Source of the DNA: Nyssa sinensis
Taxonomy: Eukaryota; Streptophyta; Magnoliopsida; Cornales; Nyssaceae
NCBI GenBank assembly: GCA_008638375.1
Contig: VIRR01000550.1
Location: 304,332 to 368,331 of the forward strand
Reading direction: 5' to 3'
Length of the DNA stretch: 64,000 nucleotides
Numbering within the stretch: position 1 is the stretch's first letter; each line of letters opens with the position of its first letter. The position numbers and the translations under genes were made by a program. Below are positions 43,738 through 55,294 of the stretch, piece by piece. The notes under the pieces are model-generated. The model was not told the origin of the DNA and ran no database searches. It worked only from the letters and a program-made list of their open reading frames with translations.

Positions 43738-46540
43738 GCATAAGTTCCAAGCCACTAATCCAAACTAATTGCCCTAAGTTTTTGGTAGTCTATTTAGTCA
43801 TTTGTGATATGTGTGATGGGGTATCGAGATAGTTAGGTAAATATCCAGTATTTTGATCCGTGAAAACTCCAAAACCCACCTTTCTGGAGCAAAAACTTGC
43901 ATAAGTTTCAAACCGGTGATCGGAGCTGAATGCCGTAAGTTCATGCAAGTCTATTTTATCATTTGTGAGGTGTGTGATGGGGTTTCGTGCTAGTTAGGCC
44001 GATATCCTGTGTTTTGGTTTGTCAAAACCCGAAAATGGGCCTTTTTGGAGCAGAAACTTGCATAAGTTTCAAACCGGTGACCCGAACTGAGTGCCGTCAG
44101 TTTGTGCAACTCTATTTTATCATTTTTGAGGTGCGTGATGGGGTTTCGTGGTAGTTAGGCCGACATCTGGTGTTTTGGTCTGTCAAAACCTGAAAATGGG
44201 CTTTTTGGAGTAGAAAATTGCATAAGTTTCAAATCGGTGATCCGAACCGAGTACCGTAAGTTGGTGCAAGTCTATTTTATCATTTGTGAGGTGTGTGATG
44301 GGGTTTCGTGGTAGTTAGGCCGATATCCGGTGTTTTGGTCCGTCAAAACCCGAAATAGGCCTTTTTAGAGCAGAAACTTGCATAAGTTTCAAACATGTGA
44401 TTCGAACCGAGTACCGTAAGTCGGTGCAAGTCTATTTTATCATTTGTGAGGTGTGTGATGGGGTTTCATGGTAGTTAGGCCGATATCCAGTGTTTTGGTC
44501 TGTCAAAACCCGAAATTGGCCTTTTTGGAGTAGAAACTTGCATAAGTTTCAAACCGGTGATCCGAACCGAGTGTCGTAAGTTTGTGCAAGTCTATTTTAT
44601 CATTTGTGTGATGTGTGGTGGGGTTTCATGGTATTTAGGCCGATATCCAGTGTTTTGGTCTGTTAAAACCCGAAAATGGGCCTTTTTAGAGCAGAAACTT
44701 GCATAAGTTTGAAACCGGCGATCCAAACCGAGTGTCGTAAGTTCGTGTAAGTATATTTTATCATTTGTGAGGTGTGTGATGGGGTTTTGTGATAGTTAGG
44801 ATGATATCCGATGTTTTGGTCTGTCAAAACCCGAAAATGAGCCTTTTTGGAGTAGAAACTTGCATAAGTTTCAAACTGGTGATCCAAACTGAGTGCCGTA
44901 AGTCAGTGCAAGCATATTTTATCATTTGTGAGGTTTTTGATGGGGTTTCATGGTAGTTAGGCCGATATCCGATGTTTGGTCCGTCAAAATCCGAAAATGG
45001 GCCTTTTTGGAGCAAAAACTTGCATAAGTTTCAAACCGGTGATCCGAACTAATAGCCGTAAGTTGGTGCAAGTATATTTTATCAATTTTGAGGTGTGTGA
45101 TGGGGTTTCATGGTTGTTAGGCTGATATCCAGTATTTTGGTTCGTCAAAACCCGAAAATGGGCCTTTTTGGAGTAGAAACTTACATAAGTTTTAAACCGG
45201 TACTTCGAACCGAGTGTCGTAAGTCTGTGCAAGTCTATTTTATCATTTGTGAGGTGTGTGATGGGGTTTGATGGTAGTTAGGCCGATATCCGGTGTTTTG
45301 GTCCGTCAAAATCTGAAAATGGGCCTTTTGGAGTAGAAACTTACATAAGTTTCAAACCGGTGATTTAAACCGAGTGTCGTAAGTTGGTGCAAGTCTATTT
45401 TATTATTTTTGAGGTGTGTGATGGGGTTTCATGTTAGTTAGGATGATATCCGGTGTTTTGTTCTATCAAAACTCGAAAATGGGCCTTTTAGAGCAAAAAC
45501 TTGCATAAGTTTCAAACCGGTGATCCGAACCGAGTGTCGTAAGTTCGTGCAAGTTTATTTTATTATTTTTGAGGTGTGTGATGGAGTTTCGTGGTAGTTA
45601 GGCTGATATCCGGTGTTTTGGTCTGTCAAAACTCGAAAATAGGCCTTTTTGGAACAGAAACTTGCATAAGTTTCAAACCGGTGATCCGAATAGAGTGTCG
45701 TAAGTTCGTACAAGTCTATTTTATCATTTTTGAGGTGTGTGGTGGGGTTTCATGGTATTTAGGCCGATATCTAGTGTTTTGGTCTGCCAAAACCTGAAAA
45801 TGGGCCTTTTTAGAGTAGAAACTTGCATAAGTTTCAAACTGGTGATCCGAACTGAGTGTCGTAAGTTCGTGCAAGTCTATTTGATCATTTGTGAGGTGTG
45901 TGATAGGGTTTCATGGTAGTTAGGCTGATATCTAGTGTTTTAGTTCGTCAAAACCAGAAAGTGGGCCTTTTTGGAGCAAAAACTTGCATAAGTTTCAAAC
46001 TGGTGATTCGAACCGAGTGCCGTAAGTCAATGTAAGTCTATTTTATCATTTGTGAGGTGTGTGATGGGGTTTCGTGGTAGTTAGGTCAATATCCGGTGTT
46101 TTGGTCTGTCAAATCTCAAAAATGGGCCTTTTTAGAGCAGAAACTTGTATAAGTTTCAAATCAGTGATCCGAACTGAGTGCCGTAAGTTGGTGCAAGTCT
46201 ATTTTATCATTTGTGAGGTGTGTGATGGGGTTTTGTGATAGTTAGGCCGATATCCGATGTTTTGGTCCATCAAAACCCGAAAATAGAACTTTTTGGAGCA
46301 GAAACTTGCATAAGTTTCAAACCAGTGATCCGAACCGAGTGCCGTAAGTCAGTGCAAGTCTATTTTATCATTTTTGAGGTGTGTGATGGGGTTTCGTGGT
46401 ATTTAGGCCGATATCTGGTGTTTTGGTCAGTCAAAACCCAAAAATGGACCTTTTTGGAGTAGAAACTTGCATAAGTTTCAAACCGGTGATCCGAACTGAG
46501 TGCCATAAGTTCGTGTAAGTCTATTTTATCATTCGAACCG
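43738..46540. repeat. 160-161 bp tandem array, about 17.5 copies
   Basis: Unit starts GCATAAGTTTCAAACCGGTG, includes CCGTAAGTTGGTGCAAGTCT, ATTTTATCATTTGTGAGGTG, TGTGATGGGGTTTCGTGGTA, GTTAGGCCGATATCCGGTGT and TTTGGTCCGTCAAAACCCGA. I placed unit starts at 43,738, 43,899, 44,060, 44,220, 44,380, 44,540, 44,701, 44,862, 45,022, 45,183, 45,343, 45,503, 45,664, 45,825, 45,986, 46,147, 46,308 and 46,469. All spacings are 160 or 161. Units differ by scattered substitutions. Many short ORFs fall in it on both strands and are not genes. Confidence 0.97.
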
Positions 46541-46658
46541 ATGAAATTAAATAAGTTCGTGCAACTATATTTTTTATTTTTATGTAACATTTTCTAGAAA
46601 TAATAAATCCACCAAAGTATATAATTTTAAAAACTTACCAAGGTTAAACAGAGCCACC

Positions 46659-48109
46659 CTATTGGCTGAGCATCGTCTGCACAAGAGCCTCTAGCTGGGA
46701 ATATCGCTCATCGAATGCCGTCACCTTTTGTTGCAGCTCTGCATTCTCTCGTTAAACTATCTCAACGACTGCGTGTGCCCTAGCATCACTCTCAATGGTA
46801 GAGGACGATGTCGTTGGCGCTATCCCAGTCCCTAAGCTACGCACATAGCCGTGCCTCTTGCCCAGAATAGTCTCCCGTATCTGGTCATCGGAAGGTGGCT
46901 CCTGGCCCTCAGTTGTTGGCAGAGCACGCAATTGGACCATCTCCTCCTATAAAAACATAAATATATGTTACTACTTTTATAACTTTAGATTAATATTAAA
47001 TTAGTAATACTGTGACAAGTTACATAAAAACTTACATAAAGCCACTGTGCTTCAGGCCCAATCCAACCCTTTTCGGGGTTGTAGTACGTCCTGTGCCACA
47101 AATCAATGGGGCTGGGTGGTGCACCGGTCTCTTGGTCTCGCTGGAGCGAATAAATAGTAGCTTGTGAAGATTTATTTTATGAATAGATTATACAATAAGA
47201 ACTTGATACATTTATTAACTTACCATATCATGCCTATATTGTACAAAAGAACGTGATCCACCACAATGGGTCACCTTTTGCCTGCTTCTGCTCTCGTTAT
47301 TTTTCCTACTCAGTTCCTACATTTGGCCAAAACAAAGCAGGCTAGTATAAATGATAATGATTTATCAGACAACAAAAGTAATTTTGACAATTTTTACCTA
47401 GAATGCATCACTAGTGAACCGGTCGCACAGTAACATATAATCCTCCACCGTGACCCCTCTGTAGGGTCTGTCGCAGGGCTCTCTACCGGCTGCCACCTCC
47501 GCCTCGTAGTGTATGTGGAGCCGGTGTCGATAATCCCTGAAACGGACTCCCAAGTAACGGTCCACTGCCTTCGCTACGTGAGGCAGGTGGAGATCGATGT
47601 CAAACTTCTCTTGTAAAGCATGTCATTGTCAAAACATTACGTCATTAGATATGTTAAAATTTAGTTCAACACAATAATAAAAGACATACCGGGATATGCG
47701 CATGAATATCCTGTCGCTCCTCCTCAGTGACAAGACTCCAGTTAGTAATATGGAGTAGGGCACGTAGTCGGCAAATGATGCTGACATCTATGGTGAACTG
47801 CTGTAACCACCTACCAACAGGCTTCAGCAAGCCCTCATGTAGCTCAATCCGAAGTCGCGAGCCCCCTGCTGCCTCTATCTGAGCCTGCAAACTCTGATTT
47901 TTTGACCTACCGCACCCTCGTCTAGAGGTGGTGGCCGAAGCTTTAGGAAAAATAAAATAGAAACAATTAGTATCATATTTATATAATCATTAATACAAAG
48001 TGGAACTATACATACCATCAATGACAGGATCGGTCAACCCTGCAGAGGAAGGGGAAGGGGTTGATGGGTCCGCCGGGGCTATGCGTCTGTGTGAGCTTAG
48101 TCCAACCAT
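46659..48109 (-). pseudogene. CACTA second transposase gene (Ptta/En/Spm, Transposase_24-like)
   Basis: Six apparent exons from ATG 48,109 (MVGLSSHRRIAPADPSTPSP): to about 48,017; 47,940-47,690 (IELHEGLLKPVGRWLQQF); 47,610-47,403 (KFDIDLHLPHVAKAVDRYLG); 47,313-47,224 (ELSRKNNESRSRQK); about 47,150-47,032 (PIDLWHRTYYNPEKGW); 46,947-46,659 (PPSDDQIRETILGKRHGYV, then a coiled-coil tail). GTATGT/GTAAGT donors support the introns. The (S/D)D.Q(I/L)...LG.R.GYV segment is characteristic of plant Ptta/En/Spm proteins, the presumed TNPA-type binder of subterminal repeats. Only two lesions are seen: TAG for CAG at the end of exon 3 (about 47,403) and TAA before RENAELQQ (about 46,755), both single C-to-T changes. 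Confidence 0.75.
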
Positions 48110-48273
48110 ATCTAAAAAGAAAGTTTAAAAGTAAATTCCATTACATCATAAAAATTAAAATCCATTACATCATAAAATTGAATATCCATTACATCATAAA
48201 ATTGACAATCCATTACATCATAAAATTGAAAATCCATTACACTTGACCCTAACACATGTAACACTTATAACAA

Positions 48274-51200
48274 TTATTCATTTGAGCTTGTATCATCATC
48301 TGAACTTAAGTTTTTTTCATTCTTAGTACAATTCTCTAACAATGTCTCATCATCAAAATCACTTTCCTTGTCATCATCATTATTAATGAACGTTGCATCC
48401 CTCGGATCTAATTGTGTGGTATTGGTGACGTCGGAAGCTACGACATGATCTGGTTCTACATCAGTTCTATTCAACCGATACGAAGTAACATCTTTCTGAC
48501 CATGTCGGACAACACCATCGTGGGTAGTTTGAGACTCTTCTTGTAGTGCCTCCTCAATCCTCTCCAACTTTTCATCTCCCTCGCCAACTTCTAGGACATC
48601 ATAAACATTTCTAGTTTTTATTTTTTGGACAACATGCCAACCACCTCTTAATTTTGTGCCCTTCAAATAAAAAACTTATTTTGCTTGAGATACCAAAACA
48701 TACAGATCATCTTTAAATGTCGTACGTGACGTATTAACACTTATGAAGTTCTTATCGATCTGCATTCCAGTCTTCTTATTACTTACATCCCACCAATCAC
48801 ATTTTAAAATATACACAGAATGACCGTAGCAATAATGTAACTGTATGATGTCTTGTAAAACACCATAGTACTCTACAGTTTGTCCTACGTCACCATCTCC
48901 TTGAACAAGGACCCTGATATTTTGTGTTCACTGACTGACCTCACGTTCCCTTGTGTAAAATCGAACACCATCAACAATTAAACCGGTGCAACGGGATATC
49001 CTTTGATCAGGACCACATGCCAAGGAATATAATTGATCATAAGTCTCAAGAGATTGTTGGTGGCATAATAGCTCCATCTATTAATTCAATACAAGTACAA
49101 AATTAATTGAATACAAATGCATAAAGTAATACAATTACAATTAATTGAAACCTTGTCTTACACGTTCTCCGAACCATTTTGGAAACAAATTTTGTTGTCT
49201 TTGCTCTAGATCAGAACTTGATACATGTTCTATCTGAAGCTCGATTGTATGCTCACTGCATAAGATGAGATATGTTATATGTAACTTACATTTCTGTACT
49301 AACGTAGTATTGCAATGATTTCGATAAACTTACTTGAAATATGGAAATGTCTCATCGTATTGGTTGAGCACGGTGTAGTGAACTTTTTTCAACTCTTGAG
49401 GATGACACCATTCATATATACGGGCACCTATTGGCTGCACATTCTGATTAAACACTGCGAGGCCAGTTCATTGCTGCCGTGGACCACTATCAGAGTTTTT
49501 CTTTTGACGATTAAACCTTGTTTCAATATCTTTAAGATGCATAGAGCAACAGGTGAGACATTTAGCATCAACGTAAGCCTCAACAATTGACTCTTTCGGT
49601 CATGCTTTATTACGCACATATTGCTTCAATGTGTGCAAATATTTGTTTTAATAATTAATCAGTTATACATTAAGATAGTTAGGATGGATAGATAACACAA
49701 TTCATAAAATTAAATGTACCTTTCTATTGGATACATCCAACGGTATTGGACAGGTCTGCCAATTTTTGCCTCATGAGGCAAATGCACAGCTAGCTGGACC
49801 ATTACATCAAAGAAAGCTGGAGGGAAAATCTTTTTCAACTTGCAGAGGATCACGACAACATCCCTTTTGAGCTTTTCCAGTACTTACAAATTCAACGTCT
49901 TCGCACATAATTCTCTAAAGAAGCAGCCCAACTCAGTCAATGTAGTTGATATGTCATCGGTGAGATATCCACATAGTGCAACCGAAAGAAGTCGTTGTAA
50001 AATGACATGGCAGTCATGACTCTTCAATCCGGATATTTTTCCATCTATAACATTTACACATCGAGATATATTCGATGCGTATCCATCTGGAAACTTCACC
50101 GATTTAAACCACTCGCAAGTTTTCATTCGTTCTACGGATGATAACGTATATTGTGCATGAGGCACGATATATTTATCACTGCTACGTATTAGGTGCAGCT
50201 CTTTCTGTATTCCCAGCTCTTGCAGGTCCAACCGGGCTTTCATAGTATCCTTCGTCTTCCCTTCAATGTTCGTTAAAGTTCCCAGCACATTATCACAGAT
50301 GTTCTTCTCGATGTGTATAACATCCAAATTGTGCCTCAACTTAAGGGTCTCCTAGTACGGCAAATAAAAAAATATGCTCTTCTTCGTCCAATTTAATTCT
50401 ACATTAGTACGTTTCCTCTTCTTAGTACCCGATATCTTCCCAAACCTCACTGGTTGGATGAGTGCCAATTGCGTTAACACGTCTTTGCCAGACAATAATA
50501 GAGGTGATAATGTGCGCTCAATTTTTCCATCAAACAGATGCTTCTGCCAATTTCGCCAGCCATGTGATGGCAGTAGAAAATGATGATGACACATGTAGCA
50601 TATCTGTTTTCCATTGGACAAATGTAGGGAACATGCATCCTTGTTGCAAACCGGACATACCAGATACTCCTTAGTGCTCCACCTAGACAAGTTCCCGTAT
50701 GCTGGAAAGTCATTTATGGTCCACAGTAATGCTGCATGCAATTGAAATGTCTCGTTCTTAGAGACGTAGTATGCCTCTATTCCCACCTCCCACAATTCCT
50801 TTAACTCATCCACTAAATGACGCAAGTACACATCAATTTCATTACCAAAAGACTTGGCCCTGGAATAAGCAACGATATGAAGATAAATGGTTCTTTCATA
50901 CATTTTCACGGTGGCAAGTTATACGGCACAAGCAACACCAGCTACATGCTGTAGGCATTACTCATGTCACCGAACGGATTGAAACCATCGCTAGCCAGCC
51001 CAAGTCGTACGTTACGCGCCTCATTTGCAAACTATTCGTGATTTGTATCAAACTCAGCCCAAGTTTGAGAATCTGTCGGATGCCTACATATATTTTCCTC
51101 AGCAACACACTTCTCCTTATGCCACCGCATATCTTCTGCCATTTTCTGAGACTTGTACAACCTTTGTAGCCTAGGTTTTAAGGAAAACTATCCCAGCACC

Positions 51201-51957
51201 TTGTGCAAAATTGTCTTGCTCTTTCCTTCATTCAACTTGTACTTGGGTTCGTGGCACACCGTACATCCTTATATTGTTCAGTCTCCTTCCAAAATAACAT
51301 GCAATCATTTTTGCAAGCATGTATGAGAATATACCCGAGGCCCAAATCTTTTAATATTTTTTTTGTCGCATAATATGATTTCGGAAGGGTCTCCCCAGTA
51401 GGAAGCGTTGCTTTAATCAATTCAATGACCATATTAAATAATTTGTTACTCCATCGGTTGATGGTCTTAATATGAAGGAGTTTCACGAGAAAATCTAGTT
51501 TCGAAAACTTATCACAACTTGGATATAACGTTTGCCTTGCTTCCCTCAACAAGGACTCAAACGCTTCCGATTATCCCGTGTCACTCCTATGACTACACGC
51601 CCCAGTTGTAGCCCCTTGCAAGTCTGCCAGCATTTGTGGCAAGCCTTCGTAACCAACCCCAACATTATCACCAAAGTCATCATCGTCGTCTTCTTTTTCA
51701 TCCTCAAATACTACTCGTACGTCACGGTGTTCCCCATGAAATTTCTAACACGTATACTTGTTGTCCATCTCGTGTTGGAGTAAGTGCTCTTTGGCCTCAT
51801 CTATGTGCATATAATCCTTATTATTGCACCTCATACATGGACATCTTATCCTATTTCTCCCATATGTAGATGCACGAGCAAACTCAATGAAATTTTTTAT
51901 CCCTTTCACATGCCCTGGCAAATGCCTGCCCCTTAAGTCCATCCAACTCTTATCCAT
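48274..51957 (-). pseudogene. CACTA TNP2 transposase, multiply interrupted
   Basis: Begins MDKSWMDLRGRHLPGHVKGI with IRCPCMRCNN (transposase-associated zinc domain). TNP2 core: KMAEDMRWHKEKCVAEENIC, GLASDGFNPFGDMSNAYSM, FGNEIDVYLRHLVDELKELW, LHAALLWTINDFPAYGNLSR and NLDVIHIEKNICDNVLGTLT. Next a DUF4218 block (KIFPPAFFDVMVQLAVHLPH near 49,820), then a DUF4216 block near 48,990-48,700 (QLHYCYGHSVYILKCDWWDV), and an acidic tail ending 48,274. Nonsense codons are frequent: TAG and TGA replace Trp after AYSM and after YNLPP, with others near 51,180, 49,600, 49,485 and 48,935. The protein would cut CACTA ends; this copy cannot. Confidence 0.88.
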
Positions 51958-54189
51958 TTTCATCTACCTAATACAAGTAAAAAATGATACTCATTATAAA
52001 TATGAAACATGAATCCTATCACCTCCAACTTCTCTCTAAAGGGTAAGGTGGTCCTATCCCATTCGTGAATGCACAATCTACATTGCAATTAGCAGCAAAT
52101 CAAATGCTTGATTCCACTAGGACAAAATTTTGGCAGCATCTGCCCACGGTTCTCCAAGAATACAAGATAGACGTTAGCACGCGTAAATATATACCCAGAG
52201 AACAATAGGAGACCGTGTTGAAATTTTGTCATAGTAGAATATTCAAGCATGAGAAGCTATTGATTGCAATGCAGATTTATGCATTCCCGGACTATCCTCT
52301 TTGGACAATTCAAGAATCGATTTTCATACACACGAGCCCAATTGCGAATAAATTTCACAACAAGATTCACATGTGATGAAAATGACTCCTGAACGGGGCT
52401 AGGCTTACATGAATGCAATTCTACATTGAGTTACATGATCATTTAATTACAAATATTACTAATACAAGAATATGAAATTCGAGCTAATTTAAATATATAT
52501 TCAGAACACGACAGGGCAGGGCGAGAGTAGATTCTTCAGCCCAGTCCCGAACTAATGTCGGGTTTTCCAAATTGTTAGTAAGAGATTGTCCAATCTCTTG
52601 CTTTCTTAGTTTTTATCAAAACTTAAGGCCTTGCCAATGGCCATTGTAGTACTATGTGAATATCTACCCAAATATAGACGTCAAATATCGAATAGACTGC
52701 CAAAATACCCGTATAGAATAACGATGAAGACAGGGTGAAAGATAGGAGGAAGAGAAGCATGATGATGCAAAGCATATTAACAAGAAAAAGGGCAAATTGG
52801 GATTTTATATGGAACACAACTTAGATCTTGTACAATCAAGTTTTGAGTTAATTTTAAGTTTTATTTATTTTTGTTTTAAGTTATTATGTTGTTGGTCATC
52901 TTTATTTTTATTTTATCAATTTTAGAAATTAGGGGATTTTGGTAATTTTTAGAATTGCTAGACATAGTTAAAGATTTGTTGAAGATTAATTCAAAATATT
53001 CTTAATTACAATTTAAAACTTTTAATTTTAACAGCCACTCAGTTTCAATTCATTTTCAGTCCCATTTAGTAATAAGGATGTGACGGTGTGATGGGACGGT
53101 GGTGGTTGTACTTTGTTTTAGAATCATATAATTTTAAATGTAGAACACCAAACTTGTTGTATAATTCCAATAATAATGGAGCCAAGTTACCGGCTACAAA
53201 CTAATTTGCATTATGAAGAAGAGTTTGTATAGCTGATAGTTCATTGTTTTTGGCTCACACAAAATCAATATTAGCATGGTAGGTGTGATAGAAAATCCAT
53301 CAAATTTGACTTTAAGGATTAGGAAAGATTTCTTTGGCAATTTTTTAATTGTTGCTGGAGTGTCTTAATCTCAGAGACATAAATAGACAAGGAAATATAT
53401 AAATTTAATTTTTGGCAACCAATTAGAAATATGCTGAGGTTACTTAATTTGTTGTTATCAAAATGTTTAATGTAAGAATAGTGTGTGTATATATATATAT
53501 ATGTGTGTGTGTGTATGTGTGTGTGCGCGCGTGAAGGGATAATCACATACTAACCCAAATTATTAACAAGTAAAAGCCCAAACAGTATAATAAATTATTA
53601 ACAAGCAAAAGCCCAAACAATATATAGGAGTAATGATCAAAGATTTAATCCTGTCTTGATCACAAAAAGAAATACAACACACAAAAATAGTATAATAAAC
53701 ACAAAAAAATATATTTCAGACATGACTCAAGTTAAAGCCGATATGTATATATTTTCACATGTATATATAAATTTACACAAACGAAGGAATAATCACATAC
53801 TAACCCAAATTATTAACAAGTAAAAGCCCAAACAGTATAATAAATTTAACACAAACCTTAGAAGACGATGTTGGTTCGATTTGTGAATGTAGCTGGGGTC
53901 TTTGAAAGCCTAACGAGGACTTGATGAGTTTTTCTCCATCGCTGTCGCCGTCGCTGTGTAGATGGCCTACGTCTGAACTGCCACCACCGTCACCGTCGCT
54001 GTCGAGAATGTGGCTTCCGGCGCGGCCACCGAGATGAGTGAGAGTGGGGAAGAAGAAACCGCCGCAGTCGAGAGGAGTGAGAGTGGGGAAGAAGAAATTG
54101 CCACGCCGCCGACAGATCGAAAATAGAAGAGGAAATATGAGGGGTTGAACTGATTAAGAGGAGAAGAAGAAAGTGCATAAATGGTAGGC
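51958..54189 (-). other. 5' flank of the CACTA transposase genes
   Basis: No domain recognised. Holds a 58-bp segment present twice without differences (53,539-53,596 and 53,789-53,846; ATAATCACATACTAACCC...), a TA/TG run at 53,487-53,526 ending GTGCGCGCG, and a G/C-rich stretch (53,920-54,120) with GTCGCCGTCGCTGT-type and GAGTGGGGAAGAAGAAA repeats, which may be a non-coding first exon of the transposase transcript. Confidence 0.45.
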
Positions 54190-54480
54190 TTTCTAGCGAC
54201 GCACCCTAAGCGTCGCTAATGAGTCTAAGCACGTCGCAAATATTCCCATAACACGACGTCGTTCCAATTAAACAAATATTAACGATGCACACTGAGCGTC
54301 GCTAATATTTGGCGACGCACATGTGCGTCGCTAATTAATTGGCGCCCTTTGTTTGTGCGGGAAAGGGTTTTTTTGTCGTTTTTAGCGACGCCCACGGTGT
54401 ACATTGCTAATAGTATCTTTTGGCGACGTACACCGTGCGTCGCAAATAATGTGCGTCGTAAAAAATGACTATTTTTGCAG
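54190..54480. repeat. CACTA subterminal repeats, right
   Basis: Repeated TAGCGACGCAC / GCGTCGCTAAT motifs matching the left zone, in both orientations, next to the right terminus. Confidence 0.85.
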
Positions 54481-54485
54481 TGTAG

Positions 54486-54929
54486 CTAGAGGTTTGATTT
54501 AAATATTTGATTGTTTGATTGCAAGAAAGGATTTGAATGCCTCGAACAATAGCGGCATGTTGGAGCCGAAGACATTGGAATCTTCAAGCTTGGGAATTTC
54601 ATGAATTGAAACAGTCGATTTAAAAATCATCCTGATCTAGTCTAACATGTGTAACCAATAATGTTGTTTCACTTTGTTTTTTTTTCCTCCTTTTGTAATG
54701 CCTTTGATCCATATTATTTTGATTTGTAGTTGACATGTGTGGAATGTAATGTATTCAGACATTTTTTAATTTGAAGTAAAATATAGATGTGTCAATGTTT
54801 GATGAATTTATTTTGCATTTGCGTGTTGTTTGTTGTATTGGAATTGTTTAAACTAGTTGTGTCATTTTGATTTGTATATTGGGAAAGAAACAGTGTTAAA
54901 AAAAATCAATTTATTACTGATGCAGCATT
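54486..54929. other. Interior of the outer CACTA, right part
   Basis: Continuation of the outer element after the nested insertion. Mixed AT-rich sequence without a recognisable domain. Short exon-like text near 54,540-54,610. Confidence 0.35.
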
Positions 54930-55294
54930 GCAATTATGACATTAGTAATTCCGACCACAACAAAGGTCGGAAATAATTGATTATTTTCGACAATATAAAA
55001 TGTTGGAAATAAAAGTTTTTACCGACGTTTAAAATAGTCAGAATAGAAATATTACCGACAACTTTTAATGTCGGAAATAAGTCACTTTTATCGACGGTTA
55101 TTTTGGTTGGTAATAATGTTAATATTTTCGACACACCATTAATTTATATTTGTCGGTAATTTTTTTTCTGACGATTATATTACTGACTTTTTTATCCGAC
55201 TTTTATTATTTGTCAGTTTTAACTTTTGCTGACCATTTATACATTTATTCTGACAACAGTGGTGTCGGAAAAAATGCCTTCTCCTGTAGTGACA

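Larger units (their letters stand above)
42803..54482 (-). mobile_element. Inner CACTA (En/Spm) element, nested
   Basis: The left end CACTACAGGAAAAGGC at 42,803 and the right end, inverted, CACTGCAAAAATAGTC at 54,482 are flanked by TAG (42,800-42,802 and 54,483-54,485). Length 11,680 bp. Subterminal zones at 42,830-43,310 and 54,190-54,480 are packed with TTAGCGACGC-type repeats in both orientations, the presumed binding sites of its transposase. The coding strand is minus: TNP2, then a second transposase gene, then a 2.8 kb tandem array, then the left end. Between 43,311 and 43,737 there is only AT-rich sequence with a TA run. Confidence 0.92.
41438..55291. mobile_element. Outer CACTA (En/Spm) element, interrupted
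   Basis: The left end CACTACAAGAA at 41,438 and the right end, inverted, CACTACAGGAG at 55,291 are flanked by ACA (41,435-41,437 and 55,292-55,294), the 3-bp duplication typical of CACTA elements. Subterminal zones (41,460-41,760 and 54,930-55,280) carry many scattered copies of short TCGG/CGAC-type motifs (ATTnCCGACA, TTGTCGGAA). After removing the nested element about 2.2 kb remains, without recognisable transposase, so it was probably non-autonomous. Confidence 0.88.

Noticed and set aside
43738..46540. Regular spacing suggesting a CRISPR array
   Set aside because: Whole 160-bp units repeat without unique spacers, in a plant transposon; it is a tandem array.
44663..46590. Several 60-82 codon ORFs on both strands with similar proteins (…KRPIFGF, …FKPVIRTECRKFVQVY…)
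   Set aside because: They are translations of the 160-161 bp tandem array. Because the unit is not a multiple of three they recur in shifted frames; no domain, no start context.
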